Shown piece after piece: positions 1-12,000 of a stretch of 64,000 bases of DNA. The notes beneath the pieces were generated by a model. That model saw only the letters and a list, made by a program, of their open reading frames with translations, was not told where the DNA came from and did no database searches. Source of the DNA: Xiphias gladius (taxonomy: Eukaryota > Chordata > Actinopteri > Istiophoriformes > Xiphiidae); contig NC_053422.1 in NCBI RefSeq assembly GCF_016859285.1, positions 8,318,501 to 8,382,500 on the forward strand, given 5' to 3'. Every line of letters starts with the position of its first letter. The stretch's first letter is position 1. Position numbers and translations under genes: made by a program.

Positions 1-18
1 CCGCCATGGAGACAACAC
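1..18 (-). CDS. klhl3: klhl3 coding exon 10 (start only, cut by window edge)
   Basis: After a ccccag acceptor (24-19), the minus strand reads GT GTT GTC TCC ATG GCG G. This completes the phase-1 glycine and gives GVVSMAG, matching human GVVFMAG in Kelch blade 1-2. The exon runs off the window. Confidence 0.85.
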
Positions 19-3000
19 CTGGGGAAAGTAGAGAGAATGAAATTGATTATTAAAAGAAATGCAGGATAATATTATGACTTGTTTATGGAGCATTTTTATT
101 TTGTGGATAATTATGCCCATAGCACTGGTTTTAGAGATGTTACCCTATTAACAGCAGATTGTTTACACTTAACATTTCTGCTAAAGCCAAGCTAACATGT
201 TTGGATTTTTGTTTTAACTTTTCAGACAGTTGATAGTCTCAGTTCATTTCACTAAAGCATAACAGAGACTTGAACCTTGTATGATTCAGGTAAAGAATCG
301 CGGGTTCATTTCGTCTGCTTTAATTTTTGTCAAAGCTATGTTAGGTTAGTGCATGGTAATGCAGTTGCAAGAGGGACTATTTTACTTGAAAACAGCAATC
401 TTTTTAATAGATAGTGTGATAATATTAAATGATTCCCATAAACTTTGAGAAGCCCAAAAGTCCAGTTTTTACTGAGACTGATAACCCTACAACGAAGTCA
501 TGCACAAGATACATAAACTGACCTGCCCTGCAGCGTCTTGAAGGAAGGTCAGCTACTTGGTACCAACGGTCTTCCTGGAAGTCGTAACACTCCACACTGC
601 GGATCGCCTTAGGGGCCTGACCGCCGACTACAATCATCACCTGTACATCGAGTTGAGTCACTTATGCGTGTTTATAAAAGAGAATAAACCACAATGGATA
701 CTGAGAGCTTACGTTCTGCCTGTCAGGGAGCGGCATGCGAGATGTGCAGTGTGTGTGTGTGTGTGTGTTTGTTTACCTTGGGGATACTGATAGGTGTTCT
801 CGGTCGGGTTCTGTCTGTCTTGATGAGGTGCCGCTGGTCGGCTGGCAGCAGGTGATACTTCATTGCCTCTATAAGAAAGTCTTTACAGGTGTTGTTGTTC
901 TTTATCAAAGCCTCTTCCTCCACAATCTGAAACAGGGAGATACTTCAAACAAATTTCATCTCTATTTACAACTGTCAAACCATTCAGTTGTGGTGCCCGT
1001 GGACAGGTGGATATATTGACTGTGTATATACAAGCACCAGTTTTATATTACTATCTACCCAGCTCACACAGATCGGTTAAGAGCTAGACTAAATATTACA
1101 TTCAATTAAGGCACTGTGGTGTACTGAATTGATTTTTAGGACTTTACATTTCTTCTTTTGAAGTGACAAAAATTTGTTAATCAACTAAAGCACGTTGGTG
1201 AAGAGCACCAACCATATCTGAAGGTATAAAGTTAAAGGCAAATGGACTTGCTGTTGAGTGTTGGATTCGTTTTCCACTGATCCAAACGGACTCTAACTGA
1301 TGAAGCATCTTGGTTGAGTCAGAAAAAATCTTCAGCCCTTCAATTAATACAGTATTTCTGGATTTCCAATGAGCTGGATGATTGAGAACTGTGACTGACA
1401 CACACAGACATTCGGTTTTAATCATAGCCTTCACAACATTCAGGAGGCTTATTCTAAGTCATTTCTATGACTAGTTACGTTTTTTATGTGAATAATTTGC
1501 ACAATAATGCATCGGGCAATGTGACGTAAAAAAGGTGAAGAATTTAGAGAAAGCAGAGCAGACTAGAGAATGTCTTTTACCTGTACCAGGTAATCCCTGG
1601 ACAGTAGTGGAAGTCTGACATGCTCCATCAGTTTGGGCATGTACTCCAGACGAGCGGGCTTATCGTGCTTGATCCAAGCTATCATAGCCTCAAACACCTG
1701 GAAGAGAGATGGAGAGAACATTACAGGCTAATATAGAAATGAAGAGACAAAGACTCCTGGGGGAGAGTCAACTGTTAAAATGCATTCACATTTCCGATTC
1801 TTAGTCCTTTTCTTTGACCTAGAAATACAGTGACTTATTGATATTAGTAACCTGTTTTGTTTTTTTTTTAAACAAATTTTTTGTCTGAAAGTTTTGGCTT
1901 CTTTGGGATTGAAGGTCAAAACTGAGAGGAAAACATTCAATTTTTATACTTGAGCTGAATTTTCTCAATCAATCCCTCTCATTTTCTCAGTCAACCACTG
2001 CATGAAGTAGGGCATGATTCACAGTTTTGGAAAGCTGTTTTTCCAACTTGGTGTGAGGAGGGGGTTTCAAACACTGTTCAACGATTTACAAGTGCTCCAT
2101 TTGAAGCATAGAGACGTCCTTAGTGGGGACGCTGCACACGACACGCCCCACAAGCTCAATTATTTAACTCACTGTTTGTGTGAAATGCATTGTTCAAGCT
2201 GTAGATACTGTGTTCTTTCATAGTGAAATACCAATATGTATTGCTCGTACTTCACTCCCAGCAGGATGTCAGGACACTGAAGGTAGCAGACCTTTGTTTT
2301 ACACCTTTTTCCATCCAAAACAGGTTTTGGTGAAGACAGCACATCATCAGTAATCTATTGCTTCAACCGTTGGCCTGTGGAGCAGCTACACTGGAGCAAA
2401 TGAAGGACTGAGTACTCTTCCTGTTTTACACAAAGGGACATTAACGACGATAGTTGAAGGAAAGAGGGTCATTACGCAACGACCCCCCAGACCTTCTTCT
2501 CTTCTAGGGTTCGAACTAGCCGTCTTCTAAACTTAAACTGGAAACCTTCTACCAACATGCAGCCTAGGCTACTTCCAATTCGGATTTACACACGCCATAA
2601 AAATAGAAACATGTTTAAGTGTAATACAATGCAAAAACAATGGTACTGTAATAAAAAGTGTGATTCTTATAATGTAGTTCTGTGTGTGTGTGTGCTGCAC
2701 AAAATACATACATTCTGCTGAATATCTGCTGACCATGCCACCGCCTATGTAGCTGACTTCACATAATACCATACAAACTGTAATTAAGAGCATTTGAGTA
2801 GGAAAAACCCATTCTCTTGAGTCTCATAGCTGTAATTCTGAGTCAGAGATATCAGGACTTTCTGCCAAGCAAAGATATCTCACTTGACAAGAATAACTAC
2901 GTGTCTACAAACCAGTGGCGAATTGGCAGCCGACACGAGTAAGATCTGACTCACTGATTATGTGAAATGAATAAAACAAGCTGTACATACTGTGTTCTTT

Positions 3001-6000
3001 CATGGTGAAATACCAACATGTACTGCTTGTGCTGACTGCAAGGTTAGCAGCGGGGGTAATCATCTTTGAATGAAAGCTCCCTAAATGGAACAACAGGAAG
3101 TTTTCCCACATCCTCAGAATGTGCCACAGAGTTCAATCAATACACACAAAGTTGGACAAAAGTTGACCTCTTTTAAAATGTATCTAAAAAGAGGTGGGTG
3201 TCTCAGTATCTATACTTTTGCACTGATCCCCCACAACAATAAATTGTAGCAGATAATTCATTGGTAACTGATTGTGTCTCCAGATGAAGCCGGTTTGACA
3301 CTTCATGTATGACAATATCTGGTTCGCTCTGTTTCTGTCTGACCGAACCGGCAGTCGCCTCGACTGCTGCTGTCCTGACAGCAAGATGACACACAGATCT
3401 CATGTTGACCGGCTCACTGCAGACGGAGATGCCACCCTCTGGAATACGTCTGTCAGCCAAAGACTTCTAATCAGACACAGTGAGCGTGATGAAGACCTCT
3501 GTCCTTAGTACAGCTGTAGATCCTTCTCAGTTGCTCCCAAGGTCAGGATTTGCAGAGTCGACACTTCTTACCAATGCATCAACTCCATGTTCTGTATAGT
3601 AACTGGCCAGGTGCTTGTGGATGGTTGGTTCATGCTTTTTCTTATTCATTACATCTTATCTACAAATAGGAGAGATACATGTATAATGATTGATTCTCCT
3701 GCACATTGTTTCAGTTCAGCCACCCCACACCATCCTCCTGTACACGACTCACGTTTTACCAAAAACTTGCGTTTTAATGTCTTTGTTCATAACGTTGGCA
3801 TAATGTTGGCAACTTGGTCATAGTTCAGTTATGAAAGCCTACGGCACTGCGGAGGTTCTCTTCTGCACTGTCAGCCGGACACCGGAGCTGAGCGTATTGG
3901 AGCGCCAAAGAGAAACGAGTCAGACTGTCGGACATTGTGTTGCCCTCCGTCTCCATCGCCCGTCTCTACTTCCATCATAGTAAATTTTGTGGTTTTGTCA
4001 TTTTAAGACCGCACTCGGTTTGTAAAGTTTACAGTCTGCCACACTGCTGCCCCTGCATTGCTCTGTGTACTGTGAGGCAGCTAAAAAAATAAAAATAAAA
4101 CAAAATGCAGTGAGTTGACTAACAAAATGCAAGTTGACTTGGGGTCTTTTTGACCGATGCATCGACTCATTGACTTTTAGAGGACAGCCCTAGCTCCCAC
4201 TTTACCCAGAATTTCTTAATAGTCATTAGTCATTATTTAGTTATTTTGCGTTCCTCTAAAATCCCTTAGGAATGTAATCCTCACATATCTTTTCACCCTC
4301 AAGGAATCAAGACAAACTTTGATCAAATAGCTGAAGCGTGTGTCTGCATTGTGTTGTCTCACCTTCTCCTCCGTGGAGACTGTCAGTTTGTCACTGGAGA
4401 TGAGGCTGCACACTTGCTGCAGAGTCAGGCCTAGAAACTCCTCACCCTGCACCACCTCTGTGAAGTGCTGCTCTGAGATACACAAACATGCAGGGTTACA
4501 CACAAAACAAACTATATATTTTACCTAATAAACTCTTTGACGTTCATATACAATGCCCAACACCAAACAACAAAGCTAAAATCTTATGTTGTTTTTGCTG
4601 AAAAGGTGTCTCTCGTGTCCTTTTCACCATTTAACATTTTCACTTTCAACAAGACATTTTGAAATTCGCTGGACATGCAGCAATTTTCCAAAGATTTCAG
4701 CATTTTCCAGTGCTGGTGAAACTAAATGTTACATAAAAGTACCACCACCTACCAAAGCATGCCACAAATTAACACAGTGGCAGTGAACAGTGAGAAGCTT
4801 ACCAGCGTATGCGTGGGCCTGGTTGAGAAGCTGTGTGCATGTGTGCAGGTCAGCAAAGGCTCTGATGCCCAGACAGTTGGTGGGGTGAAGCTGAGACTGC
4901 AAGAACTCGCAACAAACCTGACGAACATCCATCAGCTGGAGGAGACTCGCTGCTGGCAGCAGAACCTGCAAGGAGGACACACACATAGTCAATTAAAAAC
5001 CCCAACTGGATTTTATTAGCAGAAGAACTTGGTGGAAGGAAATTACTTGGAAATCCATGTTCTGGTCTTCTTGCATATTCATATATGCCAAAAGGGTTTT
5101 TAAAAACAAAATGGTAGAGCACAGTTAATTGCCACAAACAGCCAAAGATTGAGGGACATTTGGTGGCGTGAAGTCAGTGAGCTGTTAACGCGACAACAAC
5201 TCCCTGCAAACAACTCATTACTTCAACAACGTCGCTGGTCAGTCAGTCATTTTATTCATTAATTAACCAGCTACTGAACACAGAGTCAAGCAGTTATCTA
5301 GCGATCAGTCCAGAAAACTGATCAACCAGCAAACCACAAACCTCTGCACCAATCAACTTGTTACCTAGTCAATTAGTCGGCAGGCCAGAGAGGATCAGTA
5401 AATTAACCGATTAGTTGGTAGACAGAAAATTAATTGACAGCTATTTTGATAATTAATTCATTGTTTCAGTAATTTTTCAAGCAAACATGCCAAATATTTG
5501 CTAGCTCCAACTTCTTAAATATGAGGATTAACTGATTTTCTTTGTCATATATGATAATAAATTGAATATCTCAGGTCTTAGACCTGTTTGTCCATTTGGC
5601 GGATTAAAAAAAAAAAAAAAAAGGCAGAATGATTGATAATAAAAAGACTGAGTACATGCAGACCTATTTAAATGAAAGCAAAATTGGCTGGTTGCACAGG
5701 GAGAGAGTTTGCAACCAAAACAAAAACCTTGCATTTGGCTTTTACCGCTGCAGAGTGCAAAGGCTGTCAACCAACCTGGCTGCAATTTTCATACAGCTCT
5801 GTTCATTACCAACACCAACATGTAACACAACATCATCTGAAACAGGTCAATAGCGAAGCACATCATTCGACAGACCGACCTCAAGTGACAGTGAGTGCAG
5901 TGATGTGTGTATGCACTGCCACGTTAGAGAGCAGCCGTTGAGAGCAAATCCAATTTGATTTTGTTTTCCACCTGCAAATATAATATTGACACTAGATTTT

Positions 6001-9000
6001 GTATGAGACTGATTATTGTAACATTGGGATGTGCCCTAAATTTGTATCTACTTGGTCTTAAACGTTGCAATAGTCCTTCGTATACGCTGCCACATTACAG
6101 CTACATGTATCCCTTCAGGTATCTGTCAGAGGGATTGTAATATTTTATTCTGTCTCTATTGCTCAGCCCTGAGGTCATCCTAAATCTGTTCGACCATCAG
6201 CTAGCAAGGCAGGCAGGGACTGTACTGTTGAAACTCTGATAATAACAGACAAAGCTACCCTTTCATACATCCCTACACATTAGCTTAACTAGGTCAGTGA
6301 GACCGTCTCTGTCTGCCTCTACACCTCTCTGTCTGCACACTCGCTCATCCTCTGAGTGTGTATTGTTGCTGTCTCCTCTGTTTTTCAGCTGCCCTCTAGC
6401 CTTATGTTTTCTAAAAGGAGCATCAGGCCCACTTGAGCTATGCTTATAGCAGCTGTGACACACACACACAGACAGACAGACAAAGACTGAGGGTAACCCA
6501 AGCAACACATATAGTATGTTCTACAGTGAAAACACAGAGTTTGAAGAAATAAATAGTAAAAGGAGTCTTTTACTGAATATTAGCCCCGTGTCAATACACA
6601 CACGTCATTCATTTACGTGTCAGCCAATCAGGCAGGCACACTGCTAACAGTGGGAGGATTTCCTGCCTCTCTCCATGCACACTTCCTGTGCTAATAATCA
6701 AAGGAAGTATCCAGCCTGCAGCTTGATCCTGGTGCATTTATTCAGCCCCGCAGCAGAGCCATGCAGTTACCAAGAGTTGATGGCATAGAGATAAACAAGG
6801 CCTAAGTCCTGTGCTTTCATAGCCAAGCCCAGCTCACAACCATTACCAGCTCTTACTTCATTGTAGTACCGTTAAAAGGGCGGATCCAGGATTTTTTTTT
6901 TTTTTTTTTTTTTTTGGTTAAATCACTTTCCTTAACATTGCGAAATAATGCTTTTTTCGACACTTTCAGCAATATTTGGCCTTGGTGGAGGCCAGTGCTC
7001 TACTGGGTGCAATTCTAGTTGTCACTTCATTGCTCTGAAACATAATACAATTTTTAGAATTTCCTGAAGTGAAAGTCTATTTTAAAAGCTTCTCAAAAAA
7101 AACCTGAAAAAATATATTGCTAGTGTTTTTGCCAGTAAAACATTACAGCCATGGCTGTAAGTAAAGAGGATAAGAGGACAGCTACTTTCAGAAAGTAGTT
7201 TTGGTTTTTTTTGGTATTATTTGTATTGTATTCTCTCATGTTTTTCTAAACGTTTGTATTTTGAATTCATAGTGTAACAAAAGCGAGGTTGAAATTTGGG
7301 ATAAATAACCACTGTAACTACTGCACACAGAACTTGACTGACTCACACTCAAGCCAGGGACCAAAACTAAAGGTCTGTGCACCGAAAAAAGGACTTTTGC
7401 TTCCCAACGGCAACAACAGTGCTACTTTGATTTGATCATCTCCACTGTGAAACAGTAAGAAAATGTGACAAAAATGAACTCAGCTAGTGTTTTGAATTGC
7501 TGGTCCCGGGCAAGCGATGTTTATTTCTTCAAAACTGAACTCTTCACCAGGGAGAACAGAGAAGAGGAAGAGCTGAAAGGGGCATTAACACATAAAAACT
7601 CCTGACACAGTGTCTTTAAAGCGAAGCTAAAGTTATAAACAAGGAAAAAAGCCACCATAACAGAGGAAAAAAGGAAAAGACACCGAGGAAAAACAGGAAA
7701 ACGATTTTTCACCCACTTGCACTCCCCTTCCTCATCGCTCTCTCTCTTCATAAACACTTCTAGCACACAAACTCTCACCTGGACGTTGTCCTCTGTGACC
7801 TCAATCTCAGCTGTGTAGATGTAATCCACCAGTTTTCTCAGGGTCTGACCGTCCACCTCTCTGATCTCCACCTGATGGGCCTTGCTCTCACTCATGTCAC
7901 CTGCACGCAGAGAAAGACACACAGTTAAGGACATTACAGTGCACGCGCACACGCTCACGCACACGGACATGCATGCACACAAGATATAATGCCAAGCAAA
8001 CAGCAGTGTATGCCTACCTGTGAACATGGCACAGAAGTAGGGGCTACAGGACGCCAGGACCACCCTGTGAGCTGGCACTTCAACATTCCCTGCAATCAGC
8101 TGGACATCACACAGCATCTTTTTACTGAAGGATGAAGCGACAGAGAGAAACAAAAGGTCCATATTTGTTATCTTCATTTATTTAATTGTTTATTATAATG
8201 GTGTGTAAAAATAAATATGCATACAGGAGCCGGAGGGGGTATCCTTGAGTATGTGTAGGACCGCTGCCAGTAAATGTGGTAATTAACATTTGTTGTTAAT
8301 TAACAGGGGTGTAGTTAAATACTTTAAAAGAATAAATGGATTTGTTCCAGTTAGGAGTTTCATGTTTCAGTATCATTATCAGACAAGACTGGCACAATAA
8401 TTTTAACCTAACCTTTCATCTTATCCTTTTCTAAAGAGGACCAAAATGGATGTAAGCTTTTAGTTTTATTGTAGGACTGAAACTATGGATTATTTTCAAT
8501 ATCAGTATATTACATATATATAATATTACAGTGAAAGAGGGGAAACTAGAGAATAATTGGCAATTTTCACTATATTTGCTTGAGAAATGGCTAAAACAAT
8601 TACTAAATTATCAAATTTGAGCTTCAGTACAGTGCATGTGTTGTTTTTGATCATTTTAAGAGAAAGCAATAGCGTAGGAAAACCAAGGAAGCAGGAATAT
8701 TTCCATTCACTAAAAAGCCAGACTCAAACTGTTGCATCTTGTTTTGAGGCAGCTTTGCTCTGTGGTCTGTTGAGACTCCTGCCAGCAGACAAAGTGGGAT
8801 CTCTTCGATCTCTTCTGAAATGGATTTCTCCCTGTGGAAGACTTGGAACACTATTGGTTTTAATTTTCAATTCTGAAGGACAGACACTAAAACCTGAGAC
8901 TCACTGAGATGTTTCAGATGGCTGAAAGGTTTCTATGAAACTGAAGTCAGCAACCAGTAAAGGACTGTAGGTAGCAACCAGCTGTTTTTGTAGATTTTTT

Positions 9001-12000
9001 TTAATGGTGGACTTTTCTGTTTAAGAATTAAACAGTTTCTCCTCAGGCAGAAGTACTTCACAGCTGCACTGATATTTTCAGACGAGCCAGGTGAACCAAA
9101 GAGGACTCCTGTGTTAATACATAATTTCTGATTTACAAAGCAGACTAAAGCCTCTTCATTTGCATACCAAAGACAGCTGGCCACAGGTGAAACGGCCATA
9201 TGTATACTGTAAAAAAACCCACTACTCTCAGCAACACACCTCCTCAGGTCATTCATTAGCTGGAAAGCTTTCCTCATGTGCGTCTGGTTGAAGGTGTGCA
9301 TCCCTCCATTCACGGTGTCCTCCTCCGAGTCCGTGGTGCAGTTTGGACGCTGTGAGGCCGGCGTGGCCACCAGACTGGTAAGACATGAGAGGCAGTGTCT
9401 GGATCATTGGAGATAGATGGTGACCCAACAGTTAGACAGACAACTTCATGGTTCATCTCTAGGGTTTTAAAAAGAGGACGGGAAAGGGACGATAAATTGA
9501 AAGTAGTGAAGCCTCCACAATCAACAGTGGTAAGATGAGTTCTAGGAATATTCTAACTTTGTCACTGTTGTCAATAAATTTTGTGCTATACCACAGAAAA
9601 AACAGTTTAGTAAATGTACACCAGATATTAGGGGCTGTCTTTTGGCTTGTTTGGCTTTCTGCAGTTATTTTTGAATGCTTGTATGACACCACTGACCCAT
9701 CCTCCTTTAATAATGCGCGTTCTTCAAGGTAACCTGCTCTGTTTGTCCTGGAACTCAGATGCTGCTATAGAGTCCGCCTACTGCGTACTTTACAATAAGG
9801 ATTTTATACATCACTTGAAAACATTTCAATCTAGTGTGGATTTTTTAAAGTTAAATATTACATTGGGGTTCTCCCATCTCTCCCATCTCCCTCACTTGAC
9901 ATTAAAGGTAGAGGTGTATAGTTTATGCCTAAGGCTGCAACTAATGATTATTTTCATTATCGATTATCAATATCGATCGATATTTTATCAATTTGTTATT
10001 TAAGCAATAAAATGTCAGATAGTGCTCAATACAGCCCAAGTTGATGTTTTAATGTGCCTTGTTTTGTCCAGCCCATAGCATAAAACCAAACAATACTCAG
10101 TTTACTATTATAAAAGATGAAGAAAAACCAGCAAATTTACACATTTCAGAAGCATAGACCAGTGAATTTTGGGCATTTTTGCCTAAAAAATTATTTAAAC
10201 TATGAATCGATTATCAAAATTATTGCAGATTAACTTTTGTTTCTATCAACTTATCGTTTCAGTTGTATTTATGTTTGAAATTTGTGCACAAAACATTAAC
10301 TAAAACTGCAACTTTTATTTTGGAGTGGTATGGCTCTTAATCAAAAAGCTTATAAATAAAAAGAGGACAAAGTAGGCCGAGTGTGAAAGGGACAGTATAT
10401 GAAACTTTGGAAATGTTCAACAAATTTGAGATGCTGCATTCAATTTGGCTTTTTTCATGATATAAGGGTTGGAAAATATGACTGATTGAACAACAGACAA
10501 TCGAGAATCTCTGTTCCTTTACTGTATTTACCAATATCTCCGGTTGTAATAGGCAATTTTGAGGAAAGTTTTAAATCAATTAGCAGGACTGATTTTTGGC
10601 AATATTGGATTTACATGATTGTGGCAACAGTATGATTGAGAACCTTAATTTGTCAAGTTAGTTCATTACATTTAGACAGAAACAGATGGCGACGCACCGA
10701 TATGATAGACTGGTTTCATACTGACCTTAGTAAACAAATCAGGCTATCAGCCATGACCAATGACCTATCCACATCAAACATGGTTTCTTTGTCAGTGTCA
10801 TTGTAAAATTTAAGTGTTTCCTAAATCAGTTACATTTATTCTGTCACTATGGGCCAGTGACTCCGCTATTTTTTGCCTCACATTATCTTACATAAAAATT
10901 ATTCCAATGAGAACCACAAACTGAGGTTTGCATATTTTAAATGTGGAACTTGTATCGGAGCAGTACTCAGTATTGACAGATTATACTGAGCTGAGGTATC
11001 AGACTCGGCACTGGGAGAGAAAAAGTTGGACCGGCACATCCCTAATCAGTATTGTGAAATACAATTACATATACTAATGCAATAAACTGATGGATGTTAC
11101 TTCCATGATGTCTGTAGGAAATGCGAAGTCAAGCATGCCTATTAGAATAATGATCCCTGTTGTACTCAAGATAACCGTTTGGCAGTAAAAGGACTTAAAG
11201 AAAAAGGCTGACATCGTTCATATTTTTGATTATAGTCAACAAATTCAAATATAAGACCAAAACCAACAATGCGTCAGTCTTCTCTGAAGACTTTCCATCT
11301 GGACACTGCAGTCTTTAGAAAATATTACTCAAAAAAGAGAAAAACAGTAAATTTTTAGGGGCTTTTTGCAGCTGTGGATTAATTCACATTTGGTACACTA
11401 CTGATTATAGAGCTGCAGCGATTAGACAATTAGTCGATTGACAGAAAATTAATTGGCAAGAGTTTTGATAGCTGATTGATCAATCTGAGTAATTTGGCTC
11501 TGGCCTCACAAATCTGAATGTTTTCTGATTTCCTTAGTCCTCTACAGTTGTAAACTGTATATCTCATCTGAAGATTTGACTTTGGGCTTTGAGAAATTGT
11601 GATGAGCTATTTTTTTTTTAACCATTTTCTAACATTTTTTTGATATCAAACAATTACTTATGAAAAATGACTGACAGATTCACGTGATAGGAAAAAAATA
11701 TTGCTAGTTGCAACCCTGTAATTGAGTATTTACAGCGGTAAGATGGTGTACAGTGGACTGATTCAAAATAAATTAAGGCGTGTGTGTTCATGGTAATGAA
11801 GGAACATGTCACCTGGTACAAAAGTGTGGCTCTTTAACGTGTTTTTAGTAGTTTTCAGACAATAATGGCACAGATGAATAAGCGCATCAGGCTCTAAAAA
11901 CACAGATACATGACCTATATTTACCGTTGGTTATGATCTTTTTTTTTTTTTTTGGCAATATGAAAAATATATATTGCCAGCCTTATCTTTTAAGCATTCC

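Larger units (their letters stand above)
1698..4362. other. klhl3 intron 6, with repeat remnants
   Basis: This 2.7 kb intron holds a pair of diverged direct repeats (2165-2255 and 2948-3035), a remnant of a dispersed fish repeat (2365-2545) and a possible degraded element near its right end (about 3545-4195). No coding exon is visible. Confidence 0.6.
4966..7778. other. klhl3 intron 4, with two repeats
   Basis: It contains an inverted-repeat element copy (5390-5600) and a second dispersed repeat with a T24 run (6876-7016). The rest is AT-rich sequence without recognisable function. Confidence 0.6.

Noticed and set aside
2490..2530. tRNA-like B box ggttcgaac
   Set aside because: No A box at proper spacing and no cloverleaf. 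It is better explained as part of a dispersed repeat.
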